The notes under the pieces are model-generated. The model worked only from the letters and a program-made list of their open reading frames with translations. It made no database searches and was not told the DNA's origin. A DNA stretch of 52,166 nucleotides from an uncultured Bacteroidales bacterium (GTDB lineage: Bacteria; Bacteroidota; Bacteroidia; Bacteroidales; UBA932), in assembly GCA_947306365.1 (NCBI GenBank), contig CAMZGD010000017.1, forward strand, positions 1 to 52,166. Reading direction: 5' to 3'. Numbering within the stretch: the first letter of the stretch is position 1; every line of letters starts with the position of its first letter. The translations under genes and the position numbers were made by a program. Positions 16,097 through 25,439 of this stretch are shown here, piece after piece.

Positions 16097-17031
16097 TCGT
16101 CCTGCTGTTCCTGGCGAGCCTGCTTCCGGCGCGGGCCCAGCACGTGGAAACCGTTCCGTTCGGGGATTTCGAACACTGGACGGTCCGGCACCTGAAGGAA
16201 TCCGCGGTAATGGGCGGTGCGGTCAGGACGCTGTATGTCGTCGGTCCCGACGAAACCATCGAAGGCAACCGGACCTACGATTATGCGAAGACCATCTGGG
16301 CGTCGTCGAATGCCTATGCACGCATCTCGGGCGTCACCAAGACCAGCGTGACGGTCGAGCCGGAAGCCGGGCCGTCCGGCACCTGCGCCAGGCTGTCCAC
16401 GCAGTTTGCCAGCTGCAAGGTGGCGGGGCTGGTCGAGATCAAGGTGCTGGCCACGGGCGCGCTCTACTGGGGGCGGATGCTGGAGCCGGTCACCAGCGTC
16501 AAGCGTCCGTATTCCTTTATGGACTGGGGCATCCCGTTCACGAAGCGTCCGTCCGCCCTGCTGCTCGACTGCAAGGCGTATCTGCCCGCGACGGGTGTGC
16601 TGACGCGCGGCACCACGTTCCGCCAGACGGAATTTCCGGGCGAAGATCCCTGCCAGATCATGTTCCTGCTGCAGAAACGCTGGGAAGATGCCGACGGAAA
16701 CATCCACGCCCTGCGTGTGGGGACGGCCTTCCGGCGGATCGCCCGGAGTACGGACGGCTGGATTTTCTCTCTGGAGGTCCCCGTGATCTACGGAGATGCC
16801 CGCAAGGATCCGGCGTACCGGACGTATATGGGCCTGCTGCAGGGAGAACGGGCGTTGTATGCCGTAAACAGTCGCGGCCAGCGGAAACCCATCCTGGAGG
16901 AGGGCTGGGCGGAACCCGACACGCCCTGCACGCACGCCGTCCTGCAGATTACCGCCGGCTGCCAGGGTGCTTTCGTCGGGGCTCTTGGCAATACCCTGTG
17001 GGTGGACAACGTCCGGCTGGCCTATCCGTAG
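16078..17031 (+). CDS. Secreted PCMD-domain protein
   Basis: The 317-residue product has a cleavable signal peptide (MIVLLFLASLLPARAQ region). The start may be ATG 16078, giving a Lys in the n-region, or ATG 16093, which forms an ATGA overlap with the SDR stop; both are plausible. The mature part matches the PCMD (putative carbohydrate metabolism domain) pattern: FGDFEHW at the start, WASSNAYARISG, GTCARLSTQF, then GIPFTKRPSALLLDCKAYLP and the late VDNVRL strand. PCMD proteins are common as outer-membrane or surface beta-sandwich proteins in Bacteroidota, with no proven catalytic role. Its place inside an operon of steroid-type reductases is unusual; lipid or glycoconjugate binding is one possibility. 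Confidence 0.8.
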   Translation: MEKVEMIVLLFLASLLPARAQHVETVPFGDFEHWTVRHLKESAVMGGAVRTLYVVGPDETIEGNRTYDYAKTIWASSNAYARISGVTKTSVTVEPEAGPSGTCARLSTQFASCKVAGLVEIKVLATGALYWGRMLEPVTSVKRPYSFMDWGIPFTKRPSALLLDCKAYLPATGVLTRGTTFRQTEFPGEDPCQIMFLLQKRWEDADGNIHALRVGTAFRRIARSTDGWIFSLEVPVIYGDARKDPAYRTYMGLLQGERALYAVNSRGQRKPILEEGWAEPDTPCTHAVLQITAGCQGAFVGALGNTLWVDNVRLAYP

Positions 17032-17049
17032 AATCCATACTCCGATGCA

Positions 17050-17820
17050 ATGATATCTTCGCAAGCATTCAACCTCTTCCTGATCGTGATGTCCGCCATC
17101 GCCGTGGTCGTTTTCGTGGCGCTGTTTTTCGTGGACGCCGGCTATGGCAAGTTCTACCATCCGAAATGGGGGCCGTCGCTCGACAACCACCTGGGCTGGT
17201 TCCTGATGGAAGTGCCGGTGTTCATCGCGATGCTGGTGCTCTGGGCGCTGTCCGACCGGCGTACCGACGTCGTGCGGCTGGTGTTCCTGCTGCTGTTCGA
17301 ACTGCACTATTTCCATCGCTCCTTCATCTTCCCGCGGCAGCTGCGCGGGCACAGCCGAATGCCGTGGACGATCGTGCTGATGGGGGCGCTTTTCAATACG
17401 CTGAACGCCCTGATGCAGGGCGGCTGGATCTTCTTCCTCTCGCCGGCGGACGCCTATCCGCGCAGCTGGCTGACCAGCGTGCCGTTCCTGGCCGGTACGG
17501 CGCTGTTTTTCATCGGGATGTATGTCAACATCCAGTCGGACGGCATTATCCGCAACCTGCGGAAACCGGGCGATATGGCGCATTACCTGCCCAAGGGCGG
17601 GATGTTCCGTTTCGTGACGAGCGCCAATTATTTCGGCGAGTTCCTGGAATGGGTGGGCTTTGCCGTCCTGACCTGGTCGTGGTCAGGGGCGGTCTTTGCA
17701 CTGTGGACGTTCGCCAACCTGGCGCCGCGCGCCGCCCGCATCTACGACCTTTACAGCCGGGAGTTTCCCGACGAACTGGATACGCACAAAGTGAAGCGGA
17801 TGCTTCCGTTCATCTATTGA
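17050..17820 (+). CDS. Steroid 5-alpha-reductase homologue (SRD5A family)
   Basis: The 256-residue membrane protein has about six to seven hydrophobic segments and aligns by eye along its length with mammalian SRD5A1/2. Conserved features are GYGKF (Y32, like human Tyr33), WFLMEVP (E54, like the catalytic Glu57), LHYFHR (Y87, like Tyr91, which polarises the 3-keto group), the NADPH-binding IRNLRKPGD (residues 167-175), GGMFRFVTSANYFGEFLEW (N193, E197) and the C-terminal LPFIY. The Gln preceding the catalytic Glu in SRD5A2 is Met53 here. Family enzymes reduce the delta4 bond of 3-oxo steroids with NADPH to 5-alpha products. The exact substrate (bile acid, hormone, sterol) is unknown. It is 18 nt after the PCMD gene and 1 nt before the OYE gene. 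Confidence 0.9.
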   Translation: MISSQAFNLFLIVMSAIAVVVFVALFFVDAGYGKFYHPKWGPSLDNHLGWFLMEVPVFIAMLVLWALSDRRTDVVRLVFLLLFELHYFHRSFIFPRQLRGHSRMPWTIVLMGALFNTLNALMQGGWIFFLSPADAYPRSWLTSVPFLAGTALFFIGMYVNIQSDGIIRNLRKPGDMAHYLPKGGMFRFVTSANYFGEFLEWVGFAVLTWSWSGAVFALWTFANLAPRAARIYDLYSREFPDELDTHKVKRMLPFIY

Positions 17821-17821
17821 C

Positions 17822-19069
17822 ATGGCTGACAATCCGATCGTTTCTCCCATCTTTACGCCGGTCACCATCGGGCCGGTGACCCTGCGCAACCGTGTGATCC
17901 GCTCGGCCGCCTTCGAGAACATGGCCTACGGAAACAGTCCTTCTCAGGACCTGTATGACTATCACGTGGCCGTGGCGCGCGGCGGGGTGGGGATGACCAC
18001 GCTGGCATACGCGTCCGTCAACCGGAGCGGCCTCTCGTTCGACGGCCAGCTGTGGATGCGCGAGGAGATCGTGCCGGGTCTCCGGCGCATTACCGACGCG
18101 GTCCATGCCGCCGGCGCGAAATGCTCCATCCAGCTGGGCCATTGCGGCAATATGACGCACCGGTCCACGTGCGGCTGCCTGCCGGTCGGCGCCTCCAGCG
18201 GCTTCAATCTGTATTCGCCTACCTTTGTCCGCGGATTGAAAACGGCCGAGATCGACGCGCTGGTCGAGGATTTCGGCCGGGCCGTCGATCTGGCGCGTGC
18301 AGCCGGTTTCGACTGCGTGGAGATCCACGCCGGGCACGGCTACCTCATCAGCCAGTTCCTTTCGCCCTATACGAACCACCGGCGTGACGAGTACGGCGGT
18401 TCGCTGGATAACCGGATGCGCCTGATGCGGCGCGTGATCGGCCGGGTGATGGAAGCGGCGGGCGACGACCTGGGCGTCGTCGTCAAGATGAACATGCACG
18501 ACGGATTCCGGCGGGGAATGCAGGAGGCGGAGTGCCTGGAAGTGGCGCGCGAACTGGAAAGGCTTGGGGTACACGCCCTCGTGCTGTCGGCCGGTTTCGT
18601 GAGCAAGGCGCCGATGGAAGTGATGCGCGGCGCGATGCCGCTCAGGACGATGACGCATTATATGGATATGCGCCGGTTCTGGTGGCTCAGGGCGCTGGTC
18701 CGCGTATTCGGCCGGATTATGGTTCCTACAGTACCGTATAGCGAAGGGTATTTCCTGGAAGACGCAAAGCGTTTCCGGGCTGCTGTGAAACTGCCGCTGA
18801 TCTATGTGGGCGGGCTCGTGTCCCGGCAGAAGATGGAAGAGGTGCTGGCAGCGGGATTCGACGGGTTGCAGATGGCCCGGGCGCTGGTGCGCGACACGGA
18901 CTTCGTGAACAAGCTGCGCAGCGGTGAATGCGAGCGCAGCGAATGCGGCCATTCCAACTACTGTATCGGACGGATGTACACGCTGGAAATGAAATGCAAC
19001 CGGTGTGTGGCCGACCTGCCGGACAAGCTGCGGCGGGAAGTGGACCAGGCTGAAAAGCGGTGGCGATGA
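17822..19069 (+). CDS. OYE-family NADH:flavin oxidoreductase (BaiCD/5-beta-reductase-like)
   Basis: This 415-residue enzyme has the FMN-binding TIM barrel of Old Yellow Enzyme relatives: LRNRVIRSAAFENMA at the start, IQLGHCG, the ligand-binding His pair in IHAGHGYLISQFLSPYTN, the RRDEYGGSLDNRMRL signature, and IYVGGLVS plus GFDGLQMARALV near the end. It stops before the FAD/NAD domain present in 2,4-dienoyl-CoA reductase and BaiCD. A C-terminal Cys cluster (C-x4-C-x5-C-x10-C-x2-C) replaces the usual C-x2-C-x3-C-x11-C iron-sulfur motif, so cluster binding is uncertain. It would reduce an activated C=C bond, such as delta4 of a 3-oxo steroid. It follows the 5-alpha-reductase by 1 nt and overlaps the next gene through ATGA. 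Confidence 0.9.
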   Translation: MADNPIVSPIFTPVTIGPVTLRNRVIRSAAFENMAYGNSPSQDLYDYHVAVARGGVGMTTLAYASVNRSGLSFDGQLWMREEIVPGLRRITDAVHAAGAKCSIQLGHCGNMTHRSTCGCLPVGASSGFNLYSPTFVRGLKTAEIDALVEDFGRAVDLARAAGFDCVEIHAGHGYLISQFLSPYTNHRRDEYGGSLDNRMRLMRRVIGRVMEAAGDDLGVVVKMNMHDGFRRGMQEAECLEVARELERLGVHALVLSAGFVSKAPMEVMRGAMPLRTMTHYMDMRRFWWLRALVRVFGRIMVPTVPYSEGYFLEDAKRFRAAVKLPLIYVGGLVSRQKMEEVLAAGFDGLQMARALVRDTDFVNKLRSGECERSECGHSNYCIGRMYTLEMKCNRCVADLPDKLRREVDQAEKRWR

Positions 19070-19872
19070 ACGGAAGGGTCCTGGTTACCGGCGCTACGGG
19101 CAGTATGGGGGCGGCCGCGGTCGAATCGCTGGCGGCGCAGGGGATTCCCGTGCTGATGGCCTGCCGCAACCTGGAAAAGGCAGCGGCTGTCCGGGAGAGC
19201 GTTCTCGGCCGTCATCCGCAGGCAGACCTGGCCGTCCGGAAGATCGACCTGGCATCGCTCGATTCGGTCCGCGCGTTTGCGGAAGGCCTCAAAGCGGACT
19301 CCGTCACAGCGGTGTTCAACAACGCCGGCGTCATTTCAAAGAGCTATTCCATTACTGTAGATGGATTTGAAAACACTTTTTCCGTCAATTATTTCGGTCC
19401 TTGGCTCCTGACGCTGCTGCTGCTGCCAAAACTGCCGCCGGACGCGCGGATTGTGAACATGGTCTCGCTGACCTGCCGGTTCGTTACGCTCGATGAAACC
19501 ACCTTGCGGCCGACGGAACGTGCGTTCAGCCAGCTGGGCACGTATGCACGCGCCAAGCGGTCGCTGCTGTCTTTCTCGCTCGAACTGGCCCGCCGCCATC
19601 CGCAGTTGCGGGTCAACCTGGCGGACCCTGGGGTCGTCGCCTCCGATATGATCGACCTGGGGCACTGGTATGATCCGCTGGCCGACCGTCTCTTCAAACC
19701 GTTGTGCAAGAAGCCGGTTGACGGCGTACAACCGGCTCTGCGGGCGCTTGCTGCCGCGGAAGGCGTTCGTTATTATGTAGGAAAGGGAGACCGGGCCGTT
19801 CCCCGGCGGTATCTCAATCCGGCGCTGGACACGCGCATCTGGGCGGAAACGGAGCGGCTTATCCGCGTTTGA
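19066..19872 (+). CDS. SDR-family oxidoreductase (retinol dehydrogenase-like)
   Basis: The product is 268 residues from ATG 19066, chosen because it overlaps the OYE stop as ATGA; a GTG at 19060 is less likely. It has the NAD(P)-binding VTGATGSMG, ACRNLEKA as in RDH/protochlorophyllide reductase-like SDRs, VFNNAGV, IVNMVSL with the catalytic Ser and YARAKRS with Tyr and Lys. The sequence differs clearly from the first SDR in the operon, so the two should act on different positions or with opposite stereochemistry, for example 3-alpha versus 3-beta hydroxyl. It is the last gene of the operon and overlaps the convergent pssA by 14 nt at the 3' ends. Confidence 0.88.
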   Translation: MNGRVLVTGATGSMGAAAVESLAAQGIPVLMACRNLEKAAAVRESVLGRHPQADLAVRKIDLASLDSVRAFAEGLKADSVTAVFNNAGVISKSYSITVDGFENTFSVNYFGPWLLTLLLLPKLPPDARIVNMVSLTCRFVTLDETTLRPTERAFSQLGTYARAKRSLLSFSLELARRHPQLRVNLADPGVVASDMIDLGHWYDPLADRLFKPLCKKPVDGVQPALRALAAAEGVRYYVGKGDRAVPRRYLNPALDTRIWAETERLIRV

Positions 19873-20563
19873 GCGTAGCCAGGTTCAGCACCAGGTAATA
19901 GACAAGAATCAGGAAGATACAGAGGCTGACGGTCACGTGCCAGGGATGATGGAGTTCCCGGATCAGGCACGCGATCACCAGGACGACGCTGCCCACGATG
20001 AAGGCCTTGAGCTGCCGTGTCATTTTCTTGAGCGAAAACATGGGAAATTCGCACACCAGCAGGAAAGAAAAGAGGGCCGTCAGGACGGGAATGAACCAGA
20101 CCGTTCCCATCAGGATGTGCAGGAAACCGTCGGTATAGAAAGAATAAACGGACAGGGGAGTGAGAAGCAATGCGCAGCCCGAAGTGGCCAGGCCCAGGAA
20201 ACTGGTGGTCTGGCGGGTGTCGATGTTGAATTTGGCCAGCCGGAGCGCGGAAGCGGCGGTCAGCACGAAGGGGATCCAACGCAGCAGCGGAATCTCCGGA
20301 TGTGCGATCCCATACCAGGAAGAGAGGCAGGCCGAAGGACAGAGTCCGAAACTGATCAGGTCGGCCAGCGAGTCGAGTTCCTTTCCGATTTCAGAATAGG
20401 CGTGAAGGGCCCGGGCCGAGAATCCGTCGAAAAAGTCGAAAAACTCGGAAACCAGCAGGCAAACCAGTACGGCGGAAAAGTGTCCCCGTACCGCAAAGAC
20501 AACCCCTGTGCAACCCGAAAGCAGGTTGCACAGGGTGAGGATATTCGGAATGTGCTTCTTCAT
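19859..20563 (-). CDS. pssA: CDP-diacylglycerol--serine O-phosphatidyltransferase
   Basis: The 234-residue membrane protein contains the complete CDP-alcohol phosphotransferase motif D-G-x2-A-R-x8-G-x3-D-x3-D, seen as DGFSAR...GKELDSLAD (about residues 46-68), which binds two metal ions and CDP-DAG. The N-terminal MKKHIPNILTLCNLLSGC is typical of bacterial PssA. It makes phosphatidylserine, the precursor of phosphatidylethanolamine, at the inner membrane. The start shares one base with the stop of the C1 peptidase upstream (TGATG), so it may be translated from the peptidase transcript; no own promoter was identified. The last 14 nt overlap the convergent SDR gene. Confidence 0.95.
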   Translation of the reverse strand: MKKHIPNILTLCNLLSGCTGVVFAVRGHFSAVLVCLLVSEFFDFFDGFSARALHAYSEIGKELDSLADLISFGLCPSACLSSWYGIAHPEIPLLRWIPFVLTAASALRLAKFNIDTRQTTSFLGLATSGCALLLTPLSVYSFYTDGFLHILMGTVWFIPVLTALFSFLLVCEFPMFSLKKMTRQLKAFIVGSVVLVIACLIRELHHPWHVTVSLCIFLILVYYLVLNLATLKRG

Positions 20564-21687
20564 CAGAGGCCCATTTTTTTGCGGATGTCCCTGGGAATCG
20601 CGTCCTTATGGACCATGATGCTGATGGTACGCATCTGGATGTAGGCCCTAGACATATAGAGGTAACCCTTCATCTCCTCGTTGCGGCCTTCGCCCCAGGA
20701 ATTCTTGGTCTTGTAGAACAGATTGCCGTCCTGGTCCTTGTACAGCCCCGTGAGGTGCATCAGGTGGTCGTCGACGGTCTGGAAGCGTTCGAAGGCGGTC
20801 TGGCGGATTTCCTGCGTCACGACGCGGTCGGGATACACTTTCTCCAGTTTGACGGCCTCGGTGAAGTCTTCGGGTGCCGGGCAGATGGCGATGCCGCGGT
20901 TGTGCTGGAATTCGCCGGAGGTCAGGTCGCCGTCCCACGCGACCGTGTAGCCGTTGCGCAGGGCGTTGTCGATCACGGCCATGAAATCGTCGAGCGGCAG
21001 GTTCCACAGCAGCGCGTGGTCCCAGTTGTCCGGAATCTCGAGCGGGACCTGTTTATAGAAGGGGTGATGGCTGAAGCTCGTCAGTTCGACGTAGTCACTC
21101 AGGTCGTCCAGGCCCAGCATCTTGGCGAAGCCCAGCGGGGTGTAGGTCTTGCCCTCGTACACAAACGTCTCGGGAACCTCGCCCAGGTAGATGTCGAACA
21201 GGCTCTTGACGAGCTTGTGGTATTCGGGGCTGAGGTTCTTGAGGTTTACGGAGACATCGGCGATGCCTTTCAGGTAGGAAGACAGTTCGCCGTGGTCGTG
21301 CCGGTCGGAGCCGTAGTTGATGCCGCCATACACGCTTTCCGGCACGATGCCGTAGCGTTCGATGGCATTCGTGGCCATATGGGCGATCGAGCCGGGGTTG
21401 ATGTTGCCCCGGCCGCGGCGGAGATAATTGTCGAAGATGCGGTCCTTGTAGTTGTTCCGCACGATGAACATCTCGGAGAGATCGTATTCTCCCTTGCCCT
21501 GGCGGAGCAGTTCCGCTTCAAGGAACGACACGGTCGCGAAGCACCAGCAGGTGCCGGTACGGGCCTGGTCCTTCACCGGAGTGACGGGGATGTCGCGCAC
21601 CGGCGTGAAGGTGTAGATGGTCTGGGTCTGTGCAAAAGCAGCGGTACAGAGGACCGCTGCCAATGTGATGGTAAGGATACGTTTCAT
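20563..21687 (-). CDS. Secreted C1-family cysteine peptidase (copy 2)
   Basis: The 374-residue protein has a signal peptide (MKRILTITLAAVLCTAAFAQ) and a papain-fold peptidase domain of the bleomycin hydrolase/aminopeptidase C type. The catalytic Cys is in GTCWCFATVSFLE (near residue 47), the His in DDHLMHLTGLYKD and the Asn in KNSWGE near the C-terminus. The insert between the Cys and His carries YGIVPESVYGG and LGLDDLSDYVELTSFSHHP, as in Bacteroidales PepC-like secreted forms. It is paralogous to the gene 6 nt upstream and ends with the same PRDIRKKMG-type tail. Being exported, it is likely to trim dietary or host peptides, or cell-surface proteins, in the periplasm. Confidence 0.93.
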   Translation of the reverse strand: MKRILTITLAAVLCTAAFAQTQTIYTFTPVRDIPVTPVKDQARTGTCWCFATVSFLEAELLRQGKGEYDLSEMFIVRNNYKDRIFDNYLRRGRGNINPGSIAHMATNAIERYGIVPESVYGGINYGSDRHDHGELSSYLKGIADVSVNLKNLSPEYHKLVKSLFDIYLGEVPETFVYEGKTYTPLGFAKMLGLDDLSDYVELTSFSHHPFYKQVPLEIPDNWDHALLWNLPLDDFMAVIDNALRNGYTVAWDGDLTSGEFQHNRGIAICPAPEDFTEAVKLEKVYPDRVVTQEIRQTAFERFQTVDDHLMHLTGLYKDQDGNLFYKTKNSWGEGRNEEMKGYLYMSRAYIQMRTISIMVHKDAIPRDIRKKMGL

Positions 21688-21693
21688 TCCGGA

Positions 21694-22920
21694 TTACTTG
21701 ATGCCGAGTTTCTTCCTGATGTCCTTCGGAATGGCGTCCTTGTGGACCATGAAGTCCATCGTCTTGTAGCGCACATAGGCTTCGGAGACATACCAGAGGC
21801 CCTTGTACTTGCCGGTCTCGCCCCAGGAGTTCTTCACCATGTAATACTTGGTGCCGTTCTGGTCCTTGGCGATGCCGTAGATCTGCATGCCGTGGTCGTC
21901 GGTCGTCGTCTTGTTGTCGTATCCTTCCTGGCGGAGTTCCGGGGTGATGGTCAGTTCGGGGACGGGTTCGTTGAAGGTGGGACGCTGTCCCGGGACGGCG
22001 CCGCCGACCCAGCGGACCTGGTCGGAACCGGCCTGTTCGGCCTTCTTCTGGATGGCTTCCATGTCGGGCACGATGCCGATGCCGTCGCGGGTGAAGCCCT
22101 GTTCGCTCACGTCAGAAGCCCAGGCCACGGTGTAGCCGTTCTCGACGGCATAGTCGATGATGGCCATCATGTCCTCCATCGGCACGTTGTAGGCCTGCTC
22201 CCAGCGCCAGTTGTCTTCCACTTCCACGGGGTGTTTCTCATAATAGGAAAGGTGGGTCCAGGAAGTGAAGTCCAGATAGTCGTCGAGGTTGACGTTCAGG
22301 GTCTCGAAATAGCTCTTCGGGGTGTATTCCTTGCCCTTGTAGGTAAACTTCTCAGGAATGGGACCAAGGTAAGCGTCGAGAATCCCCTGGAGGCCCTTCT
22401 TCCAGGCGGTGGAGAGCTTGCGGTTGGGGTTCCTCAGGATGCCGTCCATGTAGCCTTTCAGTCCGGCTTCGAGTTCACCGTGCATATGGCGGTCGGTGCC
22501 GTAGTTCAGGCCCGGCATCACTTCGTCGGGCACGATGCCGTAGTCGCGGAGCACGTAGATCAGGTCGCCGAACGAGCTGCCCTGGGCATAGTTGAGCTTT
22601 CCGTCCACGCGGACGTATTTCACGGCCTTGTCGGCATAGGCGTGCGAGACGACGAACATCTCGGAAAGGTCGGGATAGTCGGCTTCCTTGAGCTTGTTGA
22701 TGCGGATGGCCTCGGACTCGATGAACGAGAGGGAGGAGAAGCACCAGCAGGTGCCGGAACTGGCCTGGTTCTTCACGGACGTGATCGGATTCTCCTTGAC
22801 CACGGTGAATTTGAAACCTTCGCCCCTGTCTTCCGGTTTCGGGGGCATGGGGCCCATGGGCGGTTGCGCGGTTGCAGCGATGCTGATGAGTGCGGCTGCG
22901 AATAAAAGGATTTTCTTCAT
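21694..22920 (-). CDS. Secreted C1-family cysteine peptidase (copy 1)
   Basis: The 408-residue product has a signal peptide (ILLFAAALISIAATAQ) followed by a Pro/Met-rich linker (PPMGPMPPKPEDRG) and the same bleomycin hydrolase-like domain as its downstream neighbour: SGTCWCFSSLSFIESEA, DDHGMQIYG and KNSWGETGKY hold Cys, His and Asn. It differs by a longer insert around residues 275-310 (GGAVPGQRPTFNEPVPEL). It is the first gene of a peptidase-peptidase-pssA transcript from the -7 box at 22951. The tandem pair is best explained by a local duplication with divergence. Confidence 0.93.
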   Translation of the reverse strand: MKKILLFAAALISIAATAQPPMGPMPPKPEDRGEGFKFTVVKENPITSVKNQASSGTCWCFSSLSFIESEAIRINKLKEADYPDLSEMFVVSHAYADKAVKYVRVDGKLNYAQGSSFGDLIYVLRDYGIVPDEVMPGLNYGTDRHMHGELEAGLKGYMDGILRNPNRKLSTAWKKGLQGILDAYLGPIPEKFTYKGKEYTPKSYFETLNVNLDDYLDFTSWTHLSYYEKHPVEVEDNWRWEQAYNVPMEDMMAIIDYAVENGYTVAWASDVSEQGFTRDGIGIVPDMEAIQKKAEQAGSDQVRWVGGAVPGQRPTFNEPVPELTITPELRQEGYDNKTTTDDHGMQIYGIAKDQNGTKYYMVKNSWGETGKYKGLWYVSEAYVRYKTMDFMVHKDAIPKDIRKKLGIK

Positions 22921-22950
22921 ATTGGAATGGATTGTTGATTCTTCAATTCA

Positions 22951-22958
22951 CAAATATA
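22951..22958 (-). promoter_or_regulatory. -7 box TATATTTG of the C1 peptidase operon
   Basis: A perfect TAnnTTTG match on the minus strand, 30 nt before the ATG at 22920. Confidence 0.6.
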
Positions 22959-23034
22959 AGCATTTTCCCAGGAATATCCAATACTGACAAAATGGCATTA
23001 TTTTGCGGTTGGTCGCTTTTTTGATTCCACTCTA

Positions 23035-23137
23035 TTTCGGGTTGGGCTAAAGGTTTCTAAACCACCCTCCCACTTAGTGGGCCCCTCCCACTGAGGCGTG
23101 GGCGCCAATGTTTAGATACCTTTAGCCCAATCCGAAA
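23035..23137. repeat. Palindromic element 2: long arms around the shared two-hairpin core
   Basis: The 28-bp arms 23035-23062 and 23110-23137 are inverted copies with two mismatches. The core 23063-23109 reads CCCTCCCA, hairpin CCCAC-TTA-GTGGG, CCCCTCCCA, hairpin CCCAC...GTGGG, then GCGCC, the same layout as element 1 at 11428-11500. A TATCTTTG box lies on the minus strand at 23139-23146, directly against the right arm and pointing into the element, so a structured RNA could be made from it. The element fills most of the space between the peptidase operon and clpB. Confidence 0.75.
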
Positions 23138-23148
23138 CCAAAGATAAT

Positions 23149-23155
23149 AGGAGGT
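23149..23155 (+). promoter_or_regulatory. Strong Shine-Dalgarno AGGAGGT ahead of clpB
   Basis: AGGAGGT is 7 nt before the ATG at 23163. Nearly all other genes here lack such a site, as is usual in Bacteroidota. It supports 23163 as the true start, so the short N-terminus is not just a missed upstream start. Confidence 0.65.
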
Positions 23156-23162
23156 AATACAT

Positions 23163-25214
<2,052 letters not shown>

Positions 25215-25281
25215 CCGCCCTCGTCGCATCCCGCTCTCCAATCGTGGCACACAACCCACTGATTCTGAGCCTCTTCCTCGA

Positions 25282-25316
25282 AATCGCTTGCGTCAAATAA
25301 CGCAAGCGATTTTGTT
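25282..25316 (+). terminator. Terminator after clpB
   Basis: AATCGCTTGCG (25282-25292) pairs perfectly with CGCAAGCGATT (25301-25311) and is followed by TTGTTT. Confidence 0.8.
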
Positions 25317-25405
25317 TAAATAGCTGAGGAGCAGAGGGATGGGTGACACGGAAAAATCCTGGGGAGGGCTGCTGAATCTTTAGCTTGGAATTGAAATCGA
25401 TTTCG

Positions 25406-25413
25406 TAACTTCG
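25406..25413 (+). promoter_or_regulatory. -7-like box TAACTTCG of the antiporter/mntP operon
   Basis: A one-base variant of TAnnTTTG, 26 nt before the ATG at 25440. Confidence 0.45.
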
Positions 25414-25439
25414 CGGCGTGATTGAAAAACGATCGAAAC

